Positions 33,195 through 44,403 of a stretch of 64,000 bases of DNA are shown in pieces. The stretch lies in the NCBI RefSeq assembly GCF_010015585.1, contig NW_022985072.1, forward strand, positions 62,001 through 126,000, given 5' to 3'. How positions within the stretch are numbered: the first letter of the stretch is position 1; each line of letters begins with the position of its first letter. Origin of the DNA: Eremomyces bilateralis CBS 781.70 (Eukaryota > Ascomycota > Dothideomycetes > Eremomycetales > Eremomycetaceae). Under the pieces are notes generated by a model. The model did not search any database, had not been told where the DNA came from, and saw only the letters and a list, made by a program, of their open reading frames with translations. The position numbers and the translations under genes were made by a program.

Positions 33195-35750
33195 ATGGCG
33201 AAGCTGCGGAGTGCCAGGAAGAAGCCGACTCGAGTCGTATTGTCGGACGACGACAACAATAGTGACGATTATGTTGAAACACCAGCACCGAAAAAGAAGG
33301 CAACTTCTAGAAAGCCCCCGCCGAAACCCTCGAGTTCGATCCTCTCGCAGCTAAAGGACGCTCCCAACAAACACAATGGATTGTCTTCGTCACAGCAACT
33401 TCCATCTCGAAGTCGCAATGGTACCACCTCGATCTCGCCTCGAAAGAGGAAGACAACCGCTGCATCCACCGAGTCCCCGAGTAAGAACCAGAAGATCTCG
33501 TCGTTCTTCACCGCCGCACCTTCCACCCAATCCACGCGAACCTTACAAACAAACGGAGACCACCGTTCCCTACCATCCAACATATCAGCAAAGGAAGACG
33601 AAATCGAAGACATCGAGGATGATTCGCCAACAGAAGACTCACAATCGCGGAAGCAATCCTCATTTTCGTCCACACAGTCCGGGGCGAAGAGGAAAAGAGA
33701 TTCTGTGGATGCTATTCCTGGGGAGGGTTTGCGGAGGGCTAGCCACAAGTTCCTCAAGACAAACCCCATCCCACCACAGAATCCCAGCCGAATTGAAGAC
33801 GGTAGGCCATGGACAGAGCGATTTGGGCCTATATCCATCGATGAACTTGCAGTTCATGTGAAGAAAGTCAAGGATATCCGGTCATGGCTCGAGAATGTTT
33901 ACACCGGGCGGGAGAGGCGGCGCTTCCTGGTGCTTAAAGGGCCCGCCGGGGCAGGGAAGACTACGACGATAAGCCTACTGGCGAAGGAGCTTGGGATAGA
34001 AATAACAGAGTGGAGAAACCAGGAGGCCATGGAAACCTCCGAAGGATTCGTGTCGATGGGCGCAAAATTTGACGAGTTCCTAAGGATGGCGGGCAAGTTT
34101 GGCAGCCTTGCTCTATCAGACGGGTCAGGAACGGTCGTATCGCAATCAAATCCGAAGAATGAATCCACGAGGAAGGCAATTCTGCTGGAAGAGTTCCCAA
34201 CTATCACCTCCCGATCGTCGACATCACAAGGGTTTCGCAATGTCGTCCTCCAATTCCTCGCACAGAACACTCCATCAATGGGCGAGTTATTCTCGAACAC
34301 TGCCTCTCTCCCACCACCAATTCCCGTAATCCTGATCATCACCGAAAGCCTCCTCGCTAGCGCATCATCTTCAGCTGACAACTTCACGGCTCACCGACTG
34401 CTTGGGCAAGAGATCCTTTCTCATCCAGGGGTTACCGTCATAGAGTTCAACCCCATAGCACCGACATACATGTCCAAGGCACTGGAACTGATCATCCGAA
34501 AGGAAGCGCGAAAGTCCGGACGGCGGCGGGCCCCTGGGGTAGCAGTGCTGAAGCATCTATCCACCATTGGCGATATCCGGAGCGCCGTGTCATCGTTGCA
34601 TTTCCTCGCCTTGCGTCCCGATGATGAAAAGAATTGGAGTGGAAGGGTCACCTTCACGACGAAGAAACGTGGTGCGGTTGCCCCGGAGATCACGGCAATG
34701 GAAAGGGAATCGCTCGAATTAATCACGCAACGTGAGAATACACTAAACATCTTCCACGCAGTCGGAAAAGTCGTCCATAACAAACGCGATGACCCGCCAC
34801 CTGGCACCATCATCCCCCAACCGCCAAACTGGTTCTCCCAGCACTGGCGCTACAAAACCCCCCAAAACAACGTCGATGACATCCTCAACGAACTGGGAAC
34901 CGACATCTCAACCTTTATTGCCGCTCTCCATGAAAACTACGTTCTCTCCTGCAGCGACACCGACACCGAAGCCACCCTGGACTCCGTATGCGGCTGCCTC
35001 GACGCCCTTTCCGATGCCGATTCAATCTCACCCGAAGGGTTCGGCGTCCGTCGTCGGCGATTCCAGGGCGGATCGGTCGATGAGCTACGGCAGGATGAGA
35101 TGTCCTTCCACCTTGCAGTGAGGGGATTGTTGTTTAACTTACCGAACCCAGTGAAGCGGCTTCCGCCTCCGAATGCGTCTATAGCGACCGGGACAGGGTC
35201 GCGGACGGACGCATTTAAGATGTTTTACCCCGCAAGTGCGAGGGTGTGGAGAAAACAGGAGGAGATTGGTGCGGTGCTGGATTTGGTGGCGACGGAGGCG
35301 ATGAAAGGGCGACTTGCCGCCGACTCCGGGGCGATGGCTTCACGGCCGAAGTTCAAAGAGACGGGAGTCGCAGCGTGGAATCGTGCGGCGACATCTCGAC
35401 GGCCTCCGATCCAAGCAGAGCACTCAGATGGAACGCAGAGTGACCGGACAGAGGACGCCGCCGTTCTGAAGAGTGTCTCAAAAGGAGAGCTCTTACTTGA
35501 GATCTTGCCCTACCTCGCCGCAATCCGTGGCAAAACGCGTGGTGCTTTCCACGACAGCATATGGAAACATGTTGAAAATTTGACGAAGATCCGGCATGAG
35601 GAAGTACAGGTGGACGAAGAGACTGACGACGAGGATATTGGCGAGGGCCCAGGAAACGCCGTCGGGACGAAGCTCAAACGGAGCAAGGAGCCGGTCGAGG
35701 AGATGGCTGAGGAGAAATTGTTCCTCAGCGATGATGACATCGAGGATTGA
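33195..35750 (+). CDS. rad17: Checkpoint clamp loader Rad17/Rad24
   Basis: This is the large subunit of the alternative replication-factor-C complex that loads the 9-1-1 clamp at damaged DNA and activates the ATR-type checkpoint. A single exon encodes 851 aa. The first 200 residues are basic and Ser-rich, probably nuclear-targeting. The signature start of the AAA+ module, PWTERFGPISIDELAVHVKK, is followed by Walker A (GPAGAGKTTT) near residue 250, and by a Walker B-like ILLEEFPTI. The middle carries the typical Rad17 segment FHAVGKVVHNKRDD. The C-terminus is acidic with DDEDIGEGPG. Length exceeds yeast Rad24 (659 aa) through the N-terminal extension and loops. Confidence 0.93.
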   Translation: MAKLRSARKKPTRVVLSDDDNNSDDYVETPAPKKKATSRKPPPKPSSSILSQLKDAPNKHNGLSSSQQLPSRSRNGTTSISPRKRKTTAASTESPSKNQKISSFFTAAPSTQSTRTLQTNGDHRSLPSNISAKEDEIEDIEDDSPTEDSQSRKQSSFSSTQSGAKRKRDSVDAIPGEGLRRASHKFLKTNPIPPQNPSRIEDGRPWTERFGPISIDELAVHVKKVKDIRSWLENVYTGRERRRFLVLKGPAGAGKTTTISLLAKELGIEITEWRNQEAMETSEGFVSMGAKFDEFLRMAGKFGSLALSDGSGTVVSQSNPKNESTRKAILLEEFPTITSRSSTSQGFRNVVLQFLAQNTPSMGELFSNTASLPPPIPVILIITESLLASASSSADNFTAHRLLGQEILSHPGVTVIEFNPIAPTYMSKALELIIRKEARKSGRRRAPGVAVLKHLSTIGDIRSAVSSLHFLALRPDDEKNWSGRVTFTTKKRGAVAPEITAMERESLELITQRENTLNIFHAVGKVVHNKRDDPPPGTIIPQPPNWFSQHWRYKTPQNNVDDILNELGTDISTFIAALHENYVLSCSDTDTEATLDSVCGCLDALSDADSISPEGFGVRRRRFQGGSVDELRQDEMSFHLAVRGLLFNLPNPVKRLPPPNASIATGTGSRTDAFKMFYPASARVWRKQEEIGAVLDLVATEAMKGRLAADSGAMASRPKFKETGVAAWNRAATSRRPPIQAEHSDGTQSDRTEDAAVLKSVSKGELLLEILPYLAAIRGKTRGAFHDSIWKHVENLTKIRHEEVQVDEETDDEDIGEGPGNAVGTKLKRSKEPVEEMAEEKLFLSDDDIED

Positions 35751-35953
35751 CGGATGTTAATCTTGGATGCATGTTTCGGAGTTTAACCTCAATATGCCGG
35801 TGTTTGTGCACGGTATGGAATCGGGATGCTCTTGGAGTTTTCATCAAACATTATGAGCACTTGACTACGGTGCCATGGTAACTACCGTACGTACAGAACG
35901 AACCCTGTGCAAATCCAACAGTGGTACATAGAGAACTGTTCCGTCGAGTCAAC

Positions 35954-36770
35954 TCATCTGCCTTGCAGCCCAGCCTCAGTAGCAGCAATAGCAGCCGCCG
36001 CTGCAGCTGCCTTCTTCTTCTTGCTCTCATCGATACACTCGATATTATCCTCGGGCACACCTTTATACGTCTTCACAATGTATTCCAACAGCCCTTCCGT
36101 CAAGTCCCCCTGCACCGTGATCTCCTCTCCACCCGCCGCCATCTTCGTCACGCTCGACCCCGTCGCGAATTTCTTCCCCAAGTCCTTGGCCACCTTCTTC
36201 AACTCCAGCCCATGCTCCTCTAGCCCCGCAACCGCGGTCACATATTTCCTCTTGTTCCGCTCCACTCGCTTAATGTACACCTTCGCGGCGGCCTTCTTCT
36301 CCACCTCTTTCGCCTCCGCCGTGGCGGCTTTGGCGGCTTTCTTCTGGGCGTCTTTCTCGGCACGTTTTTGGGCGTCGAGGGAGAGGGTAGAGAGGTTGGC
36401 TTCGATTGCGGCTGGGCGGTATCCGTCAGCGCTGGTTTCGGATTAGGAGCAACTCGGACGGCAGGGAGGCGTACCTTCGGAATATAACTCTCCGTGGAGG
36501 CTAGGATGGTGTTTCTTCAGCCATTCCTCGCATTTCTTCGTCGTCCCGCCGAACTCGCAGTACTAGGAGGGGCATGTCAGGAATCGGCCCGCAGCAACGA
36601 TCCCGCGATGGGGATCTCACCTACTTCTGGGGGTAACGAGCAGACTGGACATAGTTAGCACAAGTCCAGATTCAACAGTTATACTAGGACATGTCTTTCG
36701 CACCTCCGCAGTACACGACCACCTTCGACTGTGGGATGGATTCCGCGCCAGCTACGCCATTGTCGCCCAT
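35954..36770 (-). CDS. tma22: Translation machinery-associated protein Tma22 (DENR homolog)
   Basis: This is the DENR/Tma22 factor which, with Tma20/MCT-1, ejects deacylated tRNA from 40S subunits after termination and supports re-initiation. Four exons were assembled: 36770-36704, 36644-36625, 36562-36475 and 36411-35954, giving 210 aa. The N-terminal zinc-binding part reads VVVYCGVCSLPPEYCEFGGTTKKCEEWLKKHHP. A charged Ala/Lys-rich linker follows. The C-terminal SUI1 domain carries KVYIKRVERNKRKYVTAVAGLE and KKFATGSSVTKMAAGGEEITVQGD. The second exon is only 20 nt. The acceptor of the last intron was chosen at CGCCCAG because it keeps the family frame. The tail ends in a run of lysines and alanines. 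Confidence 0.92.
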
Positions 36771-37329
36771 CACGGAAGGATCTGGAACGTATTGGGTAAT
36801 CTGGTGGTTCTAGAGTTAGACGTGAGGCTCAAGATCGATTTCCGCTTCGAGTTTCGATTGAATGACCCGTTCAAGGACCGAGATAGTAGAACTTGGAGTA
36901 GATATTCCCCGCATGCATTACACGCACACACTGCAGCTTCAAATGAGGGCAGAATTTCCCCACCATCATAAGGCCATAAGGACACAAGGCGGCAACTACG
37001 TATATGCTTCTGTTGTTCAACTCGGCCTTACCGGTAATTCTGGTCATCAGAGTCTTATTGGACTCCGATTATATCGACCAGACCGGGATGCAATACTTTC
37101 GGATGGGACTCGGATCCTTGACTGGCCGAGATCATGTAAAGTGTCCAAAAGGACGGACACCAAACACACCTGACTGATGATCAAAGCAATACCTGGGCAA
37201 TTGCATCGGGGGACCTCGGCATGATGGACGGGTAACAATAGCCCATCCTTACATGACCAGAGATTCAACCTTCTTCGGTTTCACGGATTGCGTGTCAGTA
37301 CAACTTAGGTACATAGTATCATACGAAAG
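36771..37329. promoter_or_regulatory. Divergent promoter region of tma22 and APH-like gene
   Basis: This 559-bp region lies between two divergent starts. No gene or distinctive motif was seen. Confidence 0.45.
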
Positions 37330-38614
37330 ATGGCTGGTGCAGTTCGCCAACCCATCGATGTGGCCTCCTTGGAGCGCTTCGTCGCATCCAACGTGCCGGA
37401 AATCCAGGTCCCATTGGAGGTGAAGCAGGTGAGATACCAGGTCCCGAATTAAACGACGTAGAAGTTCATCTTCGCTAACATTCAAGTGCAGTTTGGCTAT
37501 GGACAATCCAATCCAACCTACCAGCTCATCGACAAAACCGGGAAGAAGTTCGTGTTGAGGAAGAAGCCTCCGGGACAGCTGCTTTCGAAGACCGCGCATA
37601 AGGTGGACCGAGAGTATCGGATCATTCACGCTCTGGAGAATACCGACGTGCCGGTGCCGAAAGCGTATTGCCTATGCGAAGATGACAGTGTCATTGGCAC
37701 CGCTTTCTACATCATGGAGTTCCTGGATGGGAGGATCTTCGAGGATCCGGCGATTCCAGGCGTAACGCCTGAGGAAAGGAAGGAAATGTAATACTTGAGC
37801 CCCGATAATTTACCTATTAAACCGGACAGTATCTGACTTCTCTTCTTAGGTGGCACGACGCCATCCGCGCCCTTGCCAAGTTCCACCGCGTCAGCCCGAA
37901 GAGCGTCGGATTGGAGAGCTACGGCAAGCCCAGCGGCTTCTACACCCGCCAACTGGCCACGTTCGCGACCATCTCCGAAGCGCAGGCGCAAGCCATCGAT
38001 GTGGAGACGAAAGTTCCGGTCGGCAAGATCCCTCACTACGACGACATGGTGGCCTTCTTCTCCAACCCGAAGACGCAGCCTAAGGACCGGAGTTCGTTCG
38101 TCCACGGCGACTATAAAATCGACAACGTCGTCTTCCACAAGACCGAGCCACGGATCATCGGGATCTTAGAGTAAGTCGAATCCTCTCTGCCTGTGTTGAA
38201 CTCGGATTGACGGTTCATAGCTGGGAAATGTCCACCGTCGGCCACCCACTCTCCGACCTGGCCAACCTCATCACCCCCTTCACCACTGCCAGCTCCCAAA
38301 AGGCCATTGAAATCGGCCGTGGCAGTCCGAAATTCCAGCCCGGCAAAACGCCCGGCCTCCCCACCAAGCAGGAGTGCATCAACTGGTATACGGAGGTCGC
38401 GGGATGGAATCCGGCCTCGGAAATCACCTGGGGCGACGCGTTTGGCATCTACCGCGGCTCCATCATCATGCAGGGGATTGCCGCGCGGTATGCGTTGCGG
38501 CAGGCTAGCAGTGCGCAGGCGAGCGAGTATGGGAAGCAGATGAAGCCGTTTGCGGAAGTGGCTTGGAGTTTGGTGGAGGAGGCGAAGGGTCAAGCGTCGA
38601 AGAGCAAGTTATAG
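37330..38614 (+). CDS. Aminoglycoside-phosphotransferase-like kinase (ACAD10/11 N-terminal type)
   Basis: This is a protein-kinase-like phosphotransferase of the APH superfamily, closest in pattern to the N-terminal kinase domain of ACAD10/ACAD11, which phosphorylates 4-hydroxyacyl-CoA. Four exons (37330-37428, 37492-37787, 37850-38170, 38221-38614) give 369 aa. The N-lobe has [12 protein letters not shown] and [10 protein letters not shown] (nucleotide-binding Lys). The catalytic loop is [15 protein letters not shown], followed after a splice by [16 protein letters not shown], where Asp binds Mg. No acyl-CoA dehydrogenase domain follows, so this is a stand-alone kinase. The substrate is inferred only from family likeness. 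Confidence 0.9.
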
Positions 38615-39078
38615 GTTCCTCATGGTGTCGTAGATTGTATGTAGCGATTCTCGTGGAGGTTCGGGTGGAATTTGTAAAATCTGGCCTTCCCTATAGCCAT
38701 AAATATATCTGGTATCGTCTATGTTTCAGCCAACTCGGAGAACTCCTGGCTATTCAAGTCTATTATGTTCAGGAAATAATAGAATGTCCACAATCCATAA
38801 ATACAATATCAAAAGCTGCATCATTGAAATCCAGGCCGAACTGGAAGATCTTCAGATCAACAACAAAGGGTGGGGTAACTTGGGGGTACGCCAACAGGGA
38901 TCGAGTCGCGCAAAATGACGGAACGCATCTTACATTTCTTCTCAACAGGTCCTCAATGCAGAGTAGCCCCCAAGCCGGCAATAATAATACCGAGTGAATG
39001 ACCTATGTCATAGGAGGAGACATCCCCTTTAATCCAACTTACCCCTCCCGCTTCGAAAACATATCAAACCTTTTCAAA
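38615..39078. other. Intergenic region
   Basis: This 464-bp spacer separates two plus-strand genes. No gene supported. Confidence 0.45.
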
Positions 39079-39629
39079 ATGGCCCAAGCCGCAACTGCTC
39101 CCACCGCCACCGGCGACTCATCATTAGAGAGACTATCCAGCCGGTACCGTGGGGTAAGTATAACAGTCAATGTATATCCTCGATAATAAGGCTAACATGT
39201 ATAAAGGCGACAGTAGAGGATCTGGAACCCCCCGCCGCCCTCTCCGTTAGCCCCTCCGACCCCATCTCCCACGCCCTCATGAACGCCTTCGAACGCGACT
39301 ACACCCACCTCACCGTCGTCTCCCAAGAAAACCGCGCCCTCCTCGGCTACCTCAGCATCCCCCGCCTCAAGGACCAGCTCCAGCACGGCAAGGTCCAGGA
39401 GACCGACGCGGTGGAGCAGGCGATGACGCGGTTCCGACGGAAGGGTAAGGTGTATAAGGTCATTACGATGGACACGCCGCTGGAGGAGCTGCAGGGATTC
39501 TTCGAGGGGGGTGCGGACGGACGGACACCGGAGGATTTCGCGGTGGTGACGGATGGGGGGAGGCGGTTCGTGTTGGGGGTGGCGACGAAGGAGGATTTGG
39601 AGGATTTTCTGAGGAGGAGACCAGCGTGA
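39079..39629 (+). CDS. Small CBS-domain protein
   Basis: This is a 165-aa protein made of a CBS-domain pair, a module that usually binds adenosine nucleotides and senses energy state. Exons 39079-39153 and 39207-39629 flank a 53-bp intron. After a 25-residue Ala/Thr-rich lead comes EDLEPPAALSVSPSDPISHA, then YTHLTVVSQENRALLGYLSI of the first CBS motif and VITMDTPLEELQGFF plus FAVVTDGGRRFVLGVATKEDL of the second. No catalytic domain is attached. Similar small CBS proteins are common in ascomycetes with unknown partners. Confidence 0.88.
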
Positions 39630-39990
39630 GAGATGGGATGGGATAGATGCATGTGTCAGGTTCTTGCTCTTACCTGCTCGGAGTCAGGGCGTTGGTTGTT
39701 CATCCATATTTTATCATTCAACATGCATGCTACAGGGAACCTTCTGTACAATAATTCGCATCCGTCGAATTGGTTGACAGGAAGCGGACTGGGGTGTTGG
39801 TTGTTTTATCTCTAAGCTTGGCTTTGCCTGCATCTGGTGGACGATACCATATGACCCCGGTCTCGAATAATGAAACTATCTCAAGCATTTCCCATCTTCA
39901 ATTGTCAATGATATATCTAGACAACTTTTATCCGCGGTGTAATGTACCCGCTATCATTCATTATCCCATGCTAGATATTGTAATTCCAGG
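39630..39990. other. Intergenic region
   Basis: This 361-bp spacer lies before the FMO gene; no gene seen. Confidence 0.45.
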
Positions 39991-41576
39991 ATGAGACTCT
40001 CATGTAGATCTATTGCGATTATCGGCGGGGGTCCAGCAGGTATCACGGCAGCAAAGTTCGTATTGCGTGGTACCGTCCCCTATTGAACAAGCTCCTCATT
40101 CCGGCTAGGTATCTAGAGGCCGAACGAATATTTTCGAAGGTCACGGTTTTCGAGCAACGATCGACGGTGGGCGGCGTTTGGAATTACACTTCACAAGAGA
40201 AGACATCGAAACCTGTTCCCGTTCCATCCACTGACGCAAGAGTCGGTGCTGAGAAGCCAGTATGGCGGCAAAAATGTCACAATCCAACTGAAGGTCATCA
40301 AAAGAGCTCGGAGAATGAAGAAGTTTCAGTACCGGAGTCTCATAAAGACGCACATGGCACATCGAACGCTGACCCCGTGTTTGTCAGTCCCATGTACTCG
40401 TCCTTAACCACGAATCTCCCCAAGCAGTTGATGCGATTTTCCGACCACGCGTTCCCCACGACGGCGCAAATCTTCCCTCCGCACGAAATCGTCAAGGACT
40501 ACTTGGCCTCGTACGCAGAAAGCGTGACGGATCGGATCCGTTTTCGGACGCAGGTGATTGACGTATGGAAAGACAATCCAGGGGACGCCCAGTCGCCGTG
40601 GCTCGTCGTGTCTATGCCGTTGGACACGGGGAAAATAGTGCGCGAGGAGTACGATGCCGTGATCGTTGCCTCGGGGCACTTTGCTACGCCGTTCATCCCG
40701 AACTTGCCCGGCATTGAGGAGTGGCAGGAGGTGCATCCGGGGACGATATACCACTCGAAATACTACGATCAGCCCCAGGAGTTTAAGAAGAATCGAGTTT
40801 TGGTCATTGGAGCGAGCGCTTCGGGACTTGATATCGTCGGTCAAATCGCGTCGGTAAACGAGAGGAGCGTTTTGCTGGCGTCTAATCATCCCCTCGATAA
40901 AGTCCCGATTAGATTCAAGGATAATACTACGACCCATGCGGGACTCGTGTCCGTAGATCCCGTGGGCAGAACGGTGAGGTTCTCAGATGGCGAAGAAGCG
41001 AAGGATATCGATGTTCTACTCTTCGCAACAGGCTATCTCTACACCCTTTCCTTCCTCTCCAGGCTGGATCCGGCGGCCATCACTCCCGCAGGGCGGCGGG
41101 TTCAGAGGACCTTCGAACACCTATTCTACTGGCCCGACCCGACGCTTTCCTTCCTCGCGTTGCCTCAACGCGTGGTGCCTTTTCCCCTATCGGAAGCGCA
41201 GGCTTCCGTAGTGGCTCGAGTCTATGCAGGCAGATTGGACACCCCAAGCCAGGAGGCGATGAAGAAGTGGGAAGACGATAGGATCGAGCAGCGAGGGGAA
41301 GGGGAGTCTTTCCATCTGATGCCCTTCCCTGAGGACTTGGAGTATATCAACCAAATGGTGGATTGGGCGGCACATGCGGATAAACGGGAGGGCTTGGAAA
41401 ATGATGGGTTGGGGAAGCAGGCGGAGCGGTGGGAGGATAGGCAGCGGTGGATGAGGGCAAATGTTCTCGGACTCCGGAAAGCCTTTGAGGCTAAAGGGGA
41501 AGAGAAGGGTTCATACACTAACCTTAGTGAACTCGGCTTAGAAGACGAAGGGAATGGGAGCATTGTTGGAGGCTGA
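39991..41576 (+). CDS. Flavin-containing monooxygenase (FMO)
   Basis: This is an FAD- and NADPH-dependent monooxygenase, probably acting on thiols, other soft nucleophiles or a secondary metabolite. Exons 39991-40055 and 40109-41576 give 510 aa. The first Rossmann motif IIGGGPAGITAAK spans the 53-bp intron. FAD-binding continues with VTVFEQRSTVGGVWNYT. The FMO fingerprint lies at HPGTIYHSKYYDQP, and the NADPH motif is VLVIGASASGLDIV. An ATGY-like LLFATGYLYTL closes the core. An insert of charged residues near 60-110 is longer than in yeast Fmo1. It converges with rrp15 over only 72 bp. No secondary-metabolite backbone gene is nearby, so a role in a cluster is not supported. Confidence 0.92.
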
Positions 41577-41648
41577 GCTTCCATAATCTTAGAAACATGC
41601 TCTCATTCTCTAGCTGATAAATGCAATTCGGCTCGTGGTAGTCGGGAA

Positions 41649-42464
41649 TCATGACTCGTCGTCGTTCTCCTCCGCCACTCTCTCCACCTTCTTCCCACCA
41701 CCCGCAATCAGATCCAAAAAGCCCTGCTTGCTCATCTCCGTCACCTTCTCCTCCCTGTTGCCAATCCCAATCACCCCCTCCTCCTTCGCCTGCCTCGACG
41801 CCTCCTCCCCCTTAAGCTGCGCCGCCCTTACCGCGTTGAACAACTTAATCACACCCCTCTGTGCGATCCTCTTGAGCGCCTTCTCCCTCTGCAAGATGTC
41901 ATGCGTCGACACATCCGTCGAATCCAGCCCCATCACATCCTTCACCCTTCCCCGCTCCCGCGCGGCCTTCTTCTCGGCGCGCATCTTCTCGCGCGCTTTT
42001 ACTTCCAGCTTAGCGTCGAGGACGGCGTGGGACGCGGTAGTCGCGTCCTTGCTGCGGGAGAGGACGGGGTCGGTGCGTTTGGTGGTGGTGAGTTTGGAGC
42101 TGAGGATCTTGGACATGGAAGTCGCGAAGGCGCCGGGGTCGTTGCGTTTGCGCTTCTTGCGGGCGCTCGTGGTGGAGGCGTCGGATGCGTCCGAGTCGAA
42201 GTCACTGCCGGCTTCGCTTCCGAAGTCATCATCGCCCTCCTCTTCCTCCTCTTCGGCTATATCTTGAATTTCATCGTCGGAATCTTCGGCTGCCTCCTTG
42301 GTCTTTGAAGCTCTTGATTTCGGGCCTGTTCGGGTCTCATCGTCTTCGTCTTCGCTGGAGCTATAATATGCGAATCTTTGTCGTTTCGGTTTCTTTAGGA
42401 TCCCTTTTACGGGTTTTTGAGAGCCCGTGTCTGGTTGTTTGCGTTTCAGAGTGCTTGGGGCCAT
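41649..42464 (-). CDS. rrp15: Ribosomal RNA-processing protein Rrp15
   Basis: This is a nucleolar pre-60S biogenesis factor. One exon encodes 271 aa. The N-terminal half is Lys-rich then strongly acidic (AEEEEEEGDD and DSDASDAS tracts), as usual for nucleolar proteins. The family core reads AFATSMSKILSSKL, followed by KDVMGLDSTDVSTHD and KRIAQRGVIKLFNAVRAAQ, and ends with the conserved EMSKQGFLDLIAGGGK. Length and motif order fit the fungal family. Confidence 0.92.
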   Translation of the reverse strand: MAPSTLKRKQPDTGSQKPVKGILKKPKRQRFAYYSSSEDEDDETRTGPKSRASKTKEAAEDSDDEIQDIAEEEEEEGDDDFGSEAGSDFDSDASDASTTSARKKRKRNDPGAFATSMSKILSSKLTTTKRTDPVLSRSKDATTASHAVLDAKLEVKAREKMRAEKKAARERGRVKDVMGLDSTDVSTHDILQREKALKRIAQRGVIKLFNAVRAAQLKGEEASRQAKEEGVIGIGNREEKVTEMSKQGFLDLIAGGGKKVERVAEENDDES

Positions 42465-42762
42465 TTTGTGCTCAATTGTTTTGGTGAATTGATATGTTTC
42501 CCTGAAAACTCAAGATGGGAAGCAGCGACTGAGCGAAGTATGGAAATTTTGATGCCAAGGATGATTACCCCTGTAGCGCCAAGATCTCGCCCCACTATCA
42601 ACATTTGACGCACCTGACATCTCGACCGTCAACTGAACAGAAGTTCCGTGTCAACTTGGCATGTCCCGCTCTCATCCCACTTCACTTCAGATACCTGTAT
42701 CTCGTGCACCCCGTGCCAGATGAAGTGATATACTTCTACCTATTTAAGGAACAGTCGCAAAT

Positions 42763-44403
42763 ATGGTGCTTTCAAGCCTCGGGCAGCGGATCAGCTCCGC
42801 TGTCTCGGACTTGACCAGAGCACCAACTTTGGATGAGAAGGTACTGACCGCATAACTACGATTATTCTAACGAGGTTCTGACATATTCTAGGCTTTCGAT
42901 GGAATGGTCAAAGAGATCTGCAATGCCTTGATCGAAGCCGATGTCAGTGTCCGACTAGTGTCCGGGCTACGAACCTCGATACGCAAGAAAGTCAACTTCA
43001 AAGAGTTGGGCCAGGGCGTCAATAAGAAGCGCATAATCCAGAAGGCTGTCTTCGACGAACTGGTCAGCCTTGTCAACCCTCATGCCGAGCCGTTCAAACC
43101 GAAGAAGGGCAAACCAAATGTTATCATGTTCGTCGGATTACAAGGTGCGGGAAAGACGACAACGTGCACGAAAATTGCCCGATTCTACGCAGTTCGGGGC
43201 TTCCGATCATGTCTCGTGTGCGCGGATACTTTCCGTGCCGGTGCCTTTGACCAGCTGAAGCAGAATGCGACGAAGGCGAAGATCCCGTACTACGGCAATC
43301 TATTGCAACCCGACCCGGTAGTGGTCGCACGTGAGGGTGTGGAGAAGTTCAAGAAAGAGAGGTTCGATATTATCATCGTGGATACATCCGGTCGACATCG
43401 GCAAGAAGAGGATTTATTCACCGAGATGGTGGATATCCAACGGGCTATCAAACCCGATCAGACAATCATGGTTCTAGATGGCTCAATAGGCCAAGCCGCC
43501 GAAGCGCAATCAAGAGCATTCAAAGAGGCGGCTGACTTTGGGGCGATCATTATTACGAAGACCGACGGTGCCGCCAAAGGCGGTGGCGCCATTTCTGCAG
43601 TGGCTACCACTCACACTCCTATTATCTTCCTCGGGAGTGGCGAGCACCTCCTCGATCTAGAACGGTTCGAACCGGAACGCTTCGTGAGCAAGCTACTTGG
43701 CCTGGGGGATATGGCCGGCTTGGTCGAGCACGTCCAATCGATGAACCTCAACCAGAAAGATACCATGAAACATATTGCCGAGGGTGTCTTCACCGTCCGG
43801 GATCTCCGCGACCAACTCTCTGGAATCATGAAGATGGGTCCCCTATCCAAGATGGCCGGCATGATCCCCGGCCTCTCCAATATGATGCAGGGCATGGACG
43901 ATGACGAAGGCTCCACGAAACTCCGCCGCATGATCTGCATCTGCGACTCCATGACCCTGAAAGAGCTGGACTCGGACGGCCGCATCCTCGTCAACCAGCC
44001 CAGCCGCCAGGTACGGATCGCTCGCGGATCCGGCACCAGCGTCCGTGAGGTAGAGGACCTGCTGACCCAGCATCGGATGATGGCCGGTATGGCGAAGAAG
44101 ATGAAGGGCGGCATGGCGAATATGCAGCGCGCACAGGGTCAGTTGGGTGGGAAGAATAATCGGCAGCAGATGGAGGCCATGCAGCGGAGGATGCAGAGTA
44201 TGGGCGGGGGAGGGATGCCTGGTGGAGCGGACATGGCGAGTTTGATGAAGATGATGGGCGGAGGAGCGGGAGGGATGCCGGGTATGGGAGGCGGTGGGAT
44301 GCCGGATATGTCCCAGCTGATGAAGATGATGGGCGGTGGCATGGGCGGCGGGATGCCCGGGATGCCCGGGATGCCGGGTGGTGGCGGACGGGGGAGGAGA
44401 TGA
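42763..44403 (+). CDS. srp54: Signal recognition particle subunit SRP54
   Basis: This is the GTPase of the signal recognition particle that binds signal sequences and the SRP receptor. Exon 42763-42840 ([21 protein letters not shown]) is followed by a 51-bp intron and exon 42892-44403, giving 529 aa. The NG domain carries [13 protein letters not shown] (G1), [17 protein letters not shown] (G3) and [11 protein letters not shown] (G4/G5). The C-terminal M domain has the signal-binding [17 protein letters not shown] and [13 protein letters not shown], which contacts SRP RNA. The last 100 residues are a low-complexity Gly/Met tail (MGGGMPGM units), repeated at the DNA level. Confidence 0.95.
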